In this document: piece by piece, positions 24,448-32,152 of the stretch
Layout of the letters: every line of letters begins with the position of its first letter
Position numbering within the stretch: position 1 is the stretch's first letter
Source of the DNA: GAS368 sp965227745
GTDB lineage: Bacteria > Verrucomicrobiota > Verrucomicrobiia > Opitutales > Opitutaceae
DNA: 64,000 bases
Assembly: GCA_965227745.1 (NCBI GenBank)
Contig: OZ245769.1
Location: 558,001-622,000 of the forward strand
Reading direction: 5' to 3'
Position numbers and translations under genes: made by a program
The notes under the pieces: generated by a model
What the model was told of the DNA's origin: nothing
Seen by the model: only the letters and a program-made list of their open reading frames with translations
Database searches by the model: none

Positions 24448-25266
24448 TCAGCGCGCCGGGTGAGCGCGCAGCGGAGTAGTGGTCTCGCGCTCGGTGCGCC
24501 AGCGGCGGCGGTGGCGGAGGAGCGCGGGCCAGCGCAGGAGGAGAAGCTCGGTGATGAGGCGCGTGTGCATCCAGACTAGCGTGAGATTGTCGCGCAGGTA
24601 GTGAAAGTGGGAAACGCCGCCCTCGGCGCGCGTGAAATATTTCACGGGGGCGGCGCGATTCACACAGCGCACGCCGGCCCACGCGAGGCGCACGGCGGCC
24701 TCGGTGTCGAAGTCATAGCGGCGGCCGCCGCGGCGCGGGCCGAGGATGGAGAGCAGCGGGGCGATGGGATAAAGGCGAAAGCCGAAGAGCGGATCGTCGA
24801 CGCCCGCGCCGAACAACTCGAAGCGCACGAGGCCGATGCTGAGCTTCCGACCATGCAGACGCTCGAGCGGGACCTCGGGGCCGAAGATGGGGCGACCGAG
24901 GATCATGGCGTCGTCGTGTTCGCGCGACGTAGCCATGAACTCGGCGATGTGTCCGGCGGGGTGCTGGCCGTCGGCGTCCATCACGAGGGCGTGCGTGAGG
25001 CCGCGCTCCTGCGCGAGCTGCGCGCCGGCGAGGACGGCGCCGCCTTTGCCGATATTGCGCGGGAGCATGAGGACAGTGAGCGCGGGATTCTGGCGGGCGA
25101 GTTCGTGCAGTGGCTGCTCGCTGCCGTCGGTGCTGCCGTCGACAACGACGAGCACGGGCGACCAGTGGGCGAGAACTTCGGTGACGACGCTGAGGAGTTT
25201 CGTGCCGGTATTATACGTCGGCAGAAGTACGACGTGCGTGGCGGACGGCGTCGGCGACGGTATCAT
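24448..25266 (-). CDS. Family 2 glycosyltransferase
   Basis: A 272-residue GT-A fold glycosyltransferase without membrane helices. The N-terminal nucleotide-binding strand reads VVLLPTYNTG, the donor site VVDGSTDGS, and the metal-binding D-x-D lies in VMDADGQHP. The acceptor region contains DPLFGFRLYP and RRYDFDTEAAVRLAW. The layout resembles dolichol-phosphate-mannose synthase-like bacterial enzymes. In aryl-polyene clusters a GT2 enzyme adds a sugar or builds the lipid headgroup. The donor sugar cannot be inferred. Confidence 0.87.
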   Translation of the reverse strand: MIPSPTPSATHVVLLPTYNTGTKLLSVVTEVLAHWSPVLVVVDGSTDGSEQPLHELARQNPALTVLMLPRNIGKGGAVLAGAQLAQERGLTHALVMDADGQHPAGHIAEFMATSREHDDAMILGRPIFGPEVPLERLHGRKLSIGLVRFELFGAGVDDPLFGFRLYPIAPLLSILGPRRGGRRYDFDTEAAVRLAWAGVRCVNRAAPVKYFTRAEGGVSHFHYLRDNLTLVWMHTRLITELLLLRWPALLRHRRRWRTERETTTPLRAHPAR

Positions 25267-25287
25267 GGGAAAACTCCGAACGGAGTG

Positions 25288-25400
25288 AACCGCGAAGGGC
25301 GCGAAGAGGCGCGAAGGTGGAGGGGGATTTTCGCGGCGTCATGCGAAGTCGGCGCGGACGAACTGAACAGGAAGATCGGGGCGGGCGGGAAGGAGAGCCG
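25288..25400. repeat. Spacer with two dispersed repeat families
   Basis: The 172-base gap between the glycosyltransferase and acyltransferase genes holds aaccgcgaagggcgcgaaga with its continuation (25288-25320, same family as 7542, 33789, 34926 and 36264). It also holds gaacaggaagatcggggcgg (25365-25384), which matches gaacaggaagggcgggaaga at about 34738. Confidence 0.6.
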
Positions 25401-25438
25401 GAGATTGGATTTCAGGCTCAAGGAATTTTTGGAAGTCC

Positions 25439-26248
25439 TCATGCGACGGGTTGCCAAGTGGCTGGGCGGGATGGGGCAACTACGCGTACGGGCGAAGGGG
25501 CGAGGGGGCGGGTGCTGGATTCGTGGCGATACCAAGCTTCGACTTTCGAGACGATAACATCGGTTTCTTCCTGCTCGGGCGCGAGGAGGCAGGGGCCGAG
25601 GGTGACGGTGACGCGCGCGGGGAGGGGCGGGACCTTCCACCACGCGCGGCCTTTGAGGAGGAGCGGGGTGTCGCAGGCGATGCGGACCAATTGGATGGGC
25701 GCGTGGGCGCGGCGGGCGATGACGACGAAGCCGGGCTTGAGCGGACCGAGGGCGCCATCGACGGAGCGGGTGCCCTCGGGGAAAACGATGAGGGTCTGGC
25801 CGTCCGAAACCTTCTCAGCGGCGGCGCGCAGCATATCGTGTCCGCCATCGCTGGCGAGATAACCTGCGCTGCGGGCGGTTGCGCCGAGAACGGGATTGCG
25901 GCGAATGGTGGGTTTGAAAATGCAGAACGCGGCGGGAAGATGCGCGAGTAGGTAGGTGATATCGGTGAGGCCGATGTGGTTGGCGACCAGCACCAAGCCG
26001 CGCTCGCGCGGGAGGGCGTGAAAGCCGACATAGCGGACAGATTGCAGGCCGAGTAACGACAGCCAGCGTTGCCAAACGACGAAGTGGCCGCGAAGGAGTT
26101 TTTGGAAGAAGCGCTCGACGGATGGCCTGGAGGGCAGCCAAGCGAGGCAGAGGCAGAACACGCTCAGCCACAGACCGCCCGCCCCGAACACGAAAAAGGA
26201 GAGGTAGTAGGCGACCACATAATAAGCTTTGAGAAGGAGGCGGATCAT
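25439..26248 (-). CDS. Lysophospholipid acyltransferase (PlsC family)
   Basis: A 269-residue membrane-anchored acyltransferase. One or two N-terminal hydrophobic helices (AYYVVAYYLSFFVFGAGG) are followed by the catalytic NHIGLTD (H-x4-D) and FPEGTRS. In the cluster it would transfer an acyl or polyene chain onto a glycerol-phosphate-like acceptor, forming the lipid anchor. Its start overlaps the stop of the upstream LpxL-like gene by 4 bases. The C-terminal 25 residues (about PLAPSPVRVVAPSRPATWQP) are proline-rich and may be disordered. Confidence 0.88.
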   Translation of the reverse strand: MIRLLLKAYYVVAYYLSFFVFGAGGLWLSVFCLCLAWLPSRPSVERFFQKLLRGHFVVWQRWLSLLGLQSVRYVGFHALPRERGLVLVANHIGLTDITYLLAHLPAAFCIFKPTIRRNPVLGATARSAGYLASDGGHDMLRAAAEKVSDGQTLIVFPEGTRSVDGALGPLKPGFVVIARRAHAPIQLVRIACDTPLLLKGRAWWKVPPLPARVTVTLGPCLLAPEQEETDVIVSKVEAWYRHESSTRPLAPSPVRVVAPSRPATWQPVA

Positions 26249-27177
26249 GCGGAATGAACGGCCCGCGGGACAGCGCCACGCGCGGGCTCAGGGTTCAGCG
26301 GGAGGTAGTTGAACCAGAGCAGCGGATGTTGTCGAACCAAGGATTCCAGCTGAATGAGCACGCCCTGGAAATGCGCATGGGCGCGACGGAGATTGGCGGG
26401 ACGTGAGTCGACGGGGTCGGGGCGGAAAACGGGCGAACCGATGACCAGAGTCTCGTCGATCTTGGCCCCGGGGACGCCAACGCAAAAGGAAACGGGGAGA
26501 TTAAACATCACGGCGAGGTGATAAATCGTAAACGGGAAGACGCGCTGGCAACCGAGGAAGTGGAACGTCTCCGTTTTGGCACTGAATTCGAGGCGGTCGC
26601 ACTTCATGGCGAGGGAATCGCCAGCCTCAATGGCGGTCTTGAGGGCGAAGAGGAGACTCTCGGGCTCGTTGACCCAAATGAACGAGACCCATTTCCCGAA
26701 GAGGCGGCCGAGCAGGCGAGTGTCTTCGGAATTGGTCACGCGCAGGCGAATCATCGAGAGGCGACGGCCGAGCGCGCCGAGATAAAAACCGAGGAGATCG
26801 GATTGGCCGAAATGAAATGTGCCGAAGAGAGCGGGCTCGCCCGTGGCGAGCAGGGCTTTGAAATCGCCGCCGCGTTTTTCGTCGAGCACGCAGTGGTGCG
26901 GCACGCCGCGCGCGACGCGGAGCTTTAGAATCAGAAAGTTCGCGAAGGCGAAGAAGTGCCGCCACACATCGATAACGCGCACTGGTCGCCGCAACACGAG
27001 CGCGAGGTAGGTGCGCGAGTGACACCGCTGCGACGGCATAAAGGGCAGCGCGACCCAAGTGCCGAGCATCAGCAGCGGGCGGAAAATAAAACGCGGGAGC
27101 AAGCGCTCCGCCCACAACAGAAAAGCAAAGCCCCAGTTGGGGCCGGGATTGTGGGGATTGGCGGCGGAGGTGCTCAC
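26245..27177 (-). CDS. LpxL/HtrB-like acyltransferase
   Basis: A 310-residue protein of the lipid A biosynthesis acyltransferase group. It has an N-terminal membrane helix (about residues 15-50), the catalytic HFGQSD (H-x4-D) in FGTFHFGQSDLLGFYLG, and a conserved region starting MKCDRLEFSAKTETFHFLG. Aryl-polyene clusters usually carry such an enzyme, thought to acylate the carrier lipid with the polyene. It begins 6 bases after the ketosynthase-like gene stop and overlaps the next acyltransferase by 4 bases, so it is firmly inside the operon. Confidence 0.83.
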   Translation of the reverse strand: MSTSAANPHNPGPNWGFAFLLWAERLLPRFIFRPLLMLGTWVALPFMPSQRCHSRTYLALVLRRPVRVIDVWRHFFAFANFLILKLRVARGVPHHCVLDEKRGGDFKALLATGEPALFGTFHFGQSDLLGFYLGALGRRLSMIRLRVTNSEDTRLLGRLFGKWVSFIWVNEPESLLFALKTAIEAGDSLAMKCDRLEFSAKTETFHFLGCQRVFPFTIYHLAVMFNLPVSFCVGVPGAKIDETLVIGSPVFRPDPVDSRPANLRRAHAHFQGVLIQLESLVRQHPLLWFNYLPLNPEPARGAVPRAVHSA

Positions 27178-27183
27178 GGCGGT

Positions 27184-27882
27184 TTACGACCAGAGGAGCG
27201 ACCAGTCGCCGCCGGCGCTGCGCCATTGGAGCGGGGAGCGGGTGGCGAGGGCGTCGGTGAAGGCGGCGAGGGCGGGAGACGAAAATTCCGAATGACGAAT
27301 TTCGAATGACGAATTGGGGCGTTCGGAGTCGTGCGTGGCGTGAGGCGTGAAGCGGATGCGACCAATGGCGTTAGCAGGGTCGGCGGTGAGTGTGACGGCG
27401 AAGGCGAAGGGGCGGTCGCTCGCGAAGCCTTGCTCGAGGAGCCACGTACCGCGCTCTTCGCCGCCGAGGAGGACGATGCGCGGAGCGGTTTCCACGAGAG
27501 CGGTGAGCAGCGCGTGCTCGACGAGGCGCGTGCGGCCGGTGAGCGGCCAGAAGCGCGAGAGGGGTTGCTGGCGGCCGATCATCACCTGCTGCACCGCGCC
27601 GGGGTGGATGGACGTTTGGAAGAGCAGTGGACTCGCGCTGGGAAAGCTCGCGAGGTAATCCTCGAGGGCGCGGGTCTCGGCGTAGGTAGTCGCGTAGACC
27701 AAGGCGTCCTCGGCGGCGGGGACGAAGCCGTCGAGCGTGGAGCCGAGGAGCATCCCCAGATGAGTCATGCGCCGAAGCGCGGCCCGGGGGAATTTTTCGC
27801 CGAGGCGCGTGCGTGCGGTGGCGGCGGTTTCGGTGGGATCGGGCCGCTCCGTGCGCAGAAAATGGATGTGACGCTCAAGCAT
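27184..27882 (-). CDS. Beta-ketoacyl-synthase-like chain-length-factor protein
   Basis: A 232-residue protein resembling the short ketosynthase-like N-terminal-domain proteins that act as chain-length factor partners in aryl-polyene clusters. It has the thiolase-type strand pattern (RRMTHLGMLLGSTLDG and LLFQTSIHPGAVQQVMIG) but no catalytic Cys-His-His set, which fits a non-catalytic partner of the adjacent ketosynthase. Its start overlaps the ketosynthase stop by 8 bases. Near the C-terminus the peptide NSSFEIRHSEF is encoded by a dispersed intergenic repeat (27283-27319) that has inserted in frame. The protein may still fold because the insertion is in a poorly conserved loop. Confidence 0.78.
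   Translation of the reverse strand: MLERHIHFLRTERPDPTETAATARTRLGEKFPRAALRRMTHLGMLLGSTLDGFVPAAEDALVYATTYAETRALEDYLASFPSASPLLFQTSIHPGAVQQVMIGRQQPLSRFWPLTGRTRLVEHALLTALVETAPRIVLLGGEERGTWLLEQGFASDRPFAFAVTLTADPANAIGRIRFTPHATHDSERPNSSFEIRHSEFSSPALAAFTDALATRSPLQWRSAGGDWSLLWS
27283..27319. repeat. Dispersed 'aatgacgaat' repeat inside a coding sequence
   Basis: The stretch contains gaatgacgaatttcgaatga in tandem half-copies and matches the motif at 15602-15621 and 15702-15721. It keeps the reading frame of the host gene, where it encodes SSFEIRHSEF. Confidence 0.7.
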
Positions 27883-28984
27883 GGCTCAGGAGCATGGCGG
27901 CGTGAGCGCCACCGAAGGCGTTACTGGTGAGAACCGCGCCGTCGTAGTCGGCGGCGGTGAAGGGCGTGAGCGCGACGTTGGCGGTGAAGCACGGACCCGT
28001 GCTACCGACCGTGCCGGGGATGCGACCACCGCGCAGCGCGGCGAGCGCGACCGCGAGTTCTACGAGACCGCAACTACCGAGCGTGTGGCCGAGGCTGCCT
28101 TTCCACGAGACGAGCGGCGCGTTGGGGAAGGCGCGGGCGAGGGTTTCGGCCTCGAGGCGTCCGGCCTCAAGCGTGCCGGTGCCGTGGCCCTTCACCCACA
28201 TGCGGCGACCGCGCGTGGCGGCGGCGATGCCCTCGGCGCACGCCGTGAAGCCCGCGCCGTCCGGCTGGTTGCCGGTGAAATGGTGCATCTCGTTATATAG
28301 CGTATGGGCCTCGATTTGGAAGTCAGTCGATTCGCGCGTGAGGACGGCGAAGGCCGCGCCGTCTCCGAGGCCGATGGAGCCGGTTGCGCCTTTCGTGTAG
28401 GGCGCGGGAAAGGCGGCGTTGAGAATTTTCAGGCTGTGAAACCCGCCGGCGACGAACGGGCTCACGAAGTCGAAGGTAAAGGCGAGCACGCGGTCGGCGA
28501 GGCCGGCGTGCAGGAGGCGCGCGGCGTGGGCGAGGCCCAGATGCGCGGAGACACAGGCGTGGGAGAAGACAAAGACCTCTTCGCCCCAGCCGAACTCGCG
28601 GCGCAGCATCTCGACGCAGGCGAAGGGGGTGCCGTGGCTGAGGTGGCGCGGATCATGATCGCGCGTGTAGGCGTAAAGACTGCCGACGCCGAAATTACTA
28701 CTCGTGACGATGACTGGGCAGCGCGCTGAGCCCCAGGCGCCGGCGGGAATTTTCGCCACGAAACGATGCAGGTCTGTCAGCCAGCGCGGCGGCAGCGTCT
28801 CGCTCATGGGGCCGAGAAGGGCGAGCGGCACGGGATCACCGCCATCGGTGCCAAGCACGGGATGCAGGGCGAGCGCGCGACGACCCTCAAGGAGGGCCGC
28901 GGTGGTGGCGGTGGCGTCGCCGAATGGCGTGAGGCAATCGCAGGCCGCAAGGCCGACGGGGAGAAAAGGTGCAGCCGGAGCCAT
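27875..28984 (-). CDS. Beta-ketoacyl-ACP synthase of the aryl-polyene cluster
   Basis: A KAS I/II-type condensing enzyme of about 369 residues. The catalytic cysteine lies in FSHACVSAHLG, the first histidine in KGHGTGTLEAG and the second in KGSLGHTLGS, so the Cys-His-His triad is complete. It would extend the polyene chain by decarboxylative condensation with malonyl-ACP, working with the chain-length-factor-like protein encoded 8 bases into its 3' end. I use the ATG at 28984 (MAPAAPFLPVGLAACD). A TTG at 29002 that overlaps the ACP stop would add six residues and is a possible coupled start. Confidence 0.87.
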   Translation of the reverse strand: MAPAAPFLPVGLAACDCLTPFGDATATTAALLEGRRALALHPVLGTDGGDPVPLALLGPMSETLPPRWLTDLHRFVAKIPAGAWGSARCPVIVTSSNFGVGSLYAYTRDHDPRHLSHGTPFACVEMLRREFGWGEEVFVFSHACVSAHLGLAHAARLLHAGLADRVLAFTFDFVSPFVAGGFHSLKILNAAFPAPYTKGATGSIGLGDGAAFAVLTRESTDFQIEAHTLYNEMHHFTGNQPDGAGFTACAEGIAAATRGRRMWVKGHGTGTLEAGRLEAETLARAFPNAPLVSWKGSLGHTLGSCGLVELAVALAALRGGRIPGTVGSTGPCFTANVALTPFTAADYDGAVLTSNAFGGAHAAMLLSHA

Positions 28985-28998
28985 GCTGCGGAAGCGGC

Positions 28999-29271
28999 TC
29001 AAGCGCCGAGGTCGGGCCGGTGGGCGCGGATGTAGGCGGAGAGTGCGGAGACGCTGGCGAGGGCGGCGCGCGATTCCTCGCTGCTGCCGATCTTGATGCC
29101 GAACTCCTTTTCCAGCTTCACGACGAGTTCCAGCGCATCGATGGAATCGAGCCCGAAGCGTGATGAACCGAAGAGCGGCTCATCGTCGGGAATATCCTCG
29201 GCGCGGACGTCGTCGAGACGAAGGGTTTCGACGATAAGGGATTTGAGTCGGGCGTTGAGCGGATCGGGCAT
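28999..29271 (-). CDS. Acyl carrier protein
   Basis: A 90-residue ACP starting MPDPLNARLKSLIVETLRLD. The phosphopantetheine attachment serine is in GLDSIDALELVVKLEKEFGI. It would carry the growing chain or the aryl starter for the cluster's ketosynthases. It ends next to the downstream ketosynthase start. The frame stays open upstream to 29412, but that stretch is not ACP-like and the ATG at 29271 fits the family length. Confidence 0.9.
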   Translation of the reverse strand: MPDPLNARLKSLIVETLRLDDVRAEDIPDDEPLFGSSRFGLDSIDALELVVKLEKEFGIKIGSSEESRAALASVSALSAYIRAHRPDLGA

Positions 29272-29481
29272 GCGGGGGAGCAAGGCAAAGTGAGCTGGGA
29301 AAAAGGTGCAACCGTGGGTTTTAGGCTCGGAAGGGCGCGGGAAAAGCGGTTCGCCAGCGGCGATTGTGATGCCAGCGTTTAAAATCGTTCGTGATCGTGA
29401 GCCATTGGACACTCACGCGGACCAGTCGTTGCAAAAGGCAATGCGATTTTGCCCTGACCGATGAGATCAGCGTCATGGCAA
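29272..29481. other. Spacer between ketosynthase and ACP genes
   Basis: About 210 bases between two minus-strand cluster genes. No credible gene is present. The gap is long enough to hold an internal promoter for the downstream part of the cluster, but I cannot identify clear -35 and -10 elements. Confidence 0.4.
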
Positions 29482-30744
29482 TTAGCTCGGCCGGCGTAAC
29501 ACATGGCAGACATTGCTGCCCCCGAATCCGCTGCTGTTGTTGAGGATAAGTCGTGGCGCGATCTCCAGCGACTCACGCGGAAGGTCGAGGCCGGCGCAGA
29601 CAGGGTCAGGTTCCGTAAGGTGGGCGGCACCGGGGATGAAGCCCTCCGAGAGAGCGAGAGCGCAAAAGGCCGACTCCATCGCGCCGGCGAGAGAGAGGCC
29701 ATGGCCGGTGAGGGCCTTGGTGCTGCTGACGCGGGGCTTGGTCGCGCCACTGAACACGGCTTGGAGCGCGAGGGCTTCGGAGCGGTCGCCGGCGGGCGTG
29801 GAGGTGGCGTGCGCGTTGACGTAGTCGATGTCGGAGGCGGAGACGCTGGCATCGGCAAGCGTGCGCGTCATCGCTTCGCGGAGACCGGCACCCTCGGGGT
29901 GCGAAATAGCGACGCTGTGGCCGTCGCCGGCCTGGCCCCAGCCGATGAGCTCGGCATAAATGCGCGCGCCGCGCTGGCGGGCGAGGGTGGCATCCTCGAC
30001 GACGAGCGCGACCGCGCCGCCGGTGCCGACGAAGCCATCGCGATGAACATCGAAAGGGCGAGAGGCGGTGTGCGGATCGGGATTGGTGGAGAGGGCGCGC
30101 AGGCTCGCGAAAGGCACGATGCTCTCGGCGTTAAGGTCCTCGGCGCCGACGACAAGCATGCGCTTTTGGCGGCCAAGGCGAATCTCGTCCATGGCGTAGC
30201 CGAGGGCGTGACTCGACGAGGCGCAGGCGGAGACGAAGCCGCAGACGGCGCCGCGGATGTGGTAGTGCGCGGCGAGATTGAAATTCAGCGTGCCGGCAAT
30301 CGACGAGACGATCCCCATGGGATTGCCGCGCTCGCCGCGCGCGGCATACATCTGGTTGATGAAACCGCTCAGCATCAGGGCCGAGCCGGCGGAGGCGCAG
30401 AAGAGGCCGGTGGCGCCATCGATGAGCTGGGCGGGCTCGAGGCCGGCGTCGGCGAGGGCCTGTTGCAAGGCGCAGAGCGCGTAAACGCCGTGGGGGGCGA
30501 GGCCCCGGAGGGTTTCGCGGTCGATGGGGTAGGCGGCGGGCCAGAGCCAGTCGCGGAAGCTGGTAGACGGAAAAGCGAAGTCCTTTACCGTGCCGGCGAC
30601 TTTGACGGGGATATTGGGATTGCCCAAAAACTCGACGGGCTCGATGCCGTGCTTTAGCTCGCGGAGGCTGCGCAGCACGGAAGCGCGATCGTTGCCGATG
30701 CTGGTGATGAAGCCCAACCCGGTGATGACAGGGAGCGACGACAT
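29482..30744 (-). CDS. Second beta-ketoacyl-ACP synthase (FabF-like)
   Basis: A 420-residue condensing enzyme with normal FabF length. The catalytic cysteine is in VSACASSSHALG, the histidines in NAHATSTPAGDRSE and TGHGLSLAGAMES, and the C-terminal glycine-rich block reads NNSSGFGGSNVCH. It differs from the first ketosynthase in length and sequence. The two probably handle different steps, for example initiation versus elongation, as in known aryl-polyene systems. It starts 18 bases after the upstream ACP stop. Confidence 0.92.
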   Translation of the reverse strand: MSSLPVITGLGFITSIGNDRASVLRSLRELKHGIEPVEFLGNPNIPVKVAGTVKDFAFPSTSFRDWLWPAAYPIDRETLRGLAPHGVYALCALQQALADAGLEPAQLIDGATGLFCASAGSALMLSGFINQMYAARGERGNPMGIVSSIAGTLNFNLAAHYHIRGAVCGFVSACASSSHALGYAMDEIRLGRQKRMLVVGAEDLNAESIVPFASLRALSTNPDPHTASRPFDVHRDGFVGTGGAVALVVEDATLARQRGARIYAELIGWGQAGDGHSVAISHPEGAGLREAMTRTLADASVSASDIDYVNAHATSTPAGDRSEALALQAVFSGATKPRVSSTKALTGHGLSLAGAMESAFCALALSEGFIPGAAHLTEPDPVCAGLDLPRESLEIAPRLILNNSSGFGGSNVCHVLRRPS

Positions 30745-30762
30745 GGAGACGCCGGCAGCGAC

Positions 30763-31116
30763 TTAGCTGGCGACCTTGCGATGGATAAACTGGCGGAGTT
30801 CGTCGAGCGTGCGCGCGTGCTGCATTTCCTCGTTGGAGATGCTGATGCCAAACAAATCCTCGGTGAAGAAAATCAGCTCCGTGATGGCGAGCGAATCGAA
30901 GCCGAGATCGGTGGTGAGCGTGGTGGTGCCGGGAAGGGTCGCGAGCGGGGCGCCAGGGGAATTGGGGATGAAGTCTTCGAGGATCGCGAAGATCACGACA
31001 TCGAGATCCGCGGGGAGTCGGCTCACTCGATAGCGCGCGAAGGCGGCCTGCGCCGCCGGCGGCAAGTGGCGGAGTTTATCGGTCGGGGCAAGGGCAGCGG
31101 CGGTCGTGCGGTCCAT
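30763..31116 (-). CDS. Acyl carrier protein, N-terminally extended
   Basis: A 117-residue carrier protein. The phosphopantetheine serine lies in TTDLGFDSLAITELIFF, and the acidic C-terminal helix region reads ISISNEEMQHARTLDELRQF. About 30 residues at the N-terminus (DRTTAAALAPTDKLRHLPP) precede the ACP fold. Two distinct ACPs in one cluster are usual for aryl-polyene pathways, one for the aryl starter and one for chain extension. It follows the methyltransferase gene after about 80 bases. Confidence 0.88.
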   Translation of the reverse strand: MDRTTAAALAPTDKLRHLPPAAQAAFARYRVSRLPADLDVVIFAILEDFIPNSPGAPLATLPGTTTLTTDLGFDSLAITELIFFTEDLFGISISNEEMQHARTLDELRQFIHRKVAS

Positions 31117-31195
31117 GAATGAGAGGAGCGGTGAGGGCGAGCATCGCGAGACGGGGGTAAAAAAAGTCGCGAGGCGAGGGGGAAATGAGAGGAGT

Positions 31196-31924
31196 CTAGC
31201 CTTTAACGGCCGTGTACTCGCTGAAAAGGGTGGCTTGCGTGGTGCGCTTCACCTCGGTGAGGCCGGCGTTGGTGAGCGCTTGGAGGACGGTGGCGGGCGG
31301 CACGCAGGCATCCATCGTCTCCCAATAATATCGCATCATATCACGAGCATCGCGGCTGCGGGTGAAGATCTGGGTGAGCGCGGGGTAGATGCGGCCAAAG
31401 TAGAGGCGGAAGCAGGCGTTGGCGAAGCGGCCGGGGGGCTTGGTAACCTCGAGGATGAGGAGCTTGCCGCCGGGCTTGAGGACGCGGCGGTACTCGCGAA
31501 AGGTCGTCTCAAGGTCGCTCACATGACGCAGGGCATAACCCATCGTGAGGAAGTCGAACGAGTTATCGGGAAACGGCATCGACTCGGCGCGACCCTGCAC
31601 GAAGCGCGCCGCGAGCTTCGTCCGTGCGACCGAGAGCATGCCCTCGCTGGGATCGAGGCAGGTGATATTGGCCGCAGTGCCGAGGATCTTGGCGGACTCC
31701 ACGGCGACCAGACCGGTGCCGCAGGCGACATCCAAGAGATGATCGCCGGGCTTCAGGCCGTGGCGACGCTGCACCCAGCGCCGATAGGCCCCGCCGCTGC
31801 GCAAAAAGCCCCAGTCGACGACCCCGTCGTAATGTTTGGCGCCCCGGTCAAACAGCCGATCGACAAATTCCGGTTTCGCCTCAGGCGTACGATAGCGCTC
31901 AGTGAGGGTGGGATGGGGGAGCAC
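31196..31924 (-). CDS. SAM-dependent methyltransferase, UbiE/MenG-like
   Basis: A 242-residue class I methyltransferase with the SAM-binding motif LLDVACGTGLVA, then CLDPSEGML, MGYALRHVSD and RVLKPGGKLLILEV. It is close in layout to UbiE/MenG, which methylate quinone precursors. As the first gene of the aryl-polyene run it more likely methylates the aromatic head group, as methyltransferases in such clusters do. The start is a GTG at 31924 (LPHPTLTERYRTPEAK); a quinone role remains possible. The 228-base divergent region to the response regulator gene probably contains the cluster promoter. Confidence 0.82.
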   Translation of the reverse strand: MLPHPTLTERYRTPEAKPEFVDRLFDRGAKHYDGVVDWGFLRSGGAYRRWVQRRHGLKPGDHLLDVACGTGLVAVESAKILGTAANITCLDPSEGMLSVARTKLAARFVQGRAESMPFPDNSFDFLTMGYALRHVSDLETTFREYRRVLKPGGKLLILEVTKPPGRFANACFRLYFGRIYPALTQIFTRSRDARDMMRYYWETMDACVPPATVLQALTNAGLTEVKRTTQATLFSEYTAVKG

Positions 31925-32152
31925 AGCGCGGAATTGCGACCACGCGATGGAGAAACGCCAGCCTATTCAAATTTCGCGGACGGGGTGTATGCCCCATGGA
32001 CTGGTGCCGATGAAATGAAGTCGCGGTGAGTCGGAGAGCCTTTTCGCACTTTGTAATTCGGCCGCAGTGCGCAGATAGAGAGACGGTTTTTCACCGTACG
32101 TAGCGCCGCAACGATACCAGGCGTCGATAGAGAGGTCTATACACACCTCCAC
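31925..32152. promoter_or_regulatory. Divergent intergenic region, likely promoters of the polyene cluster and regulator
   Basis: A 228-base gap between two divergently transcribed genes. It contains a short inverted repeat, gacggtttttcaccgtac, at 32080-32097. No canonical -35/-10 pair or strong ribosome-binding site could be fixed for either gene. Promoter function is inferred only from the divergent layout. Confidence 0.4.
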
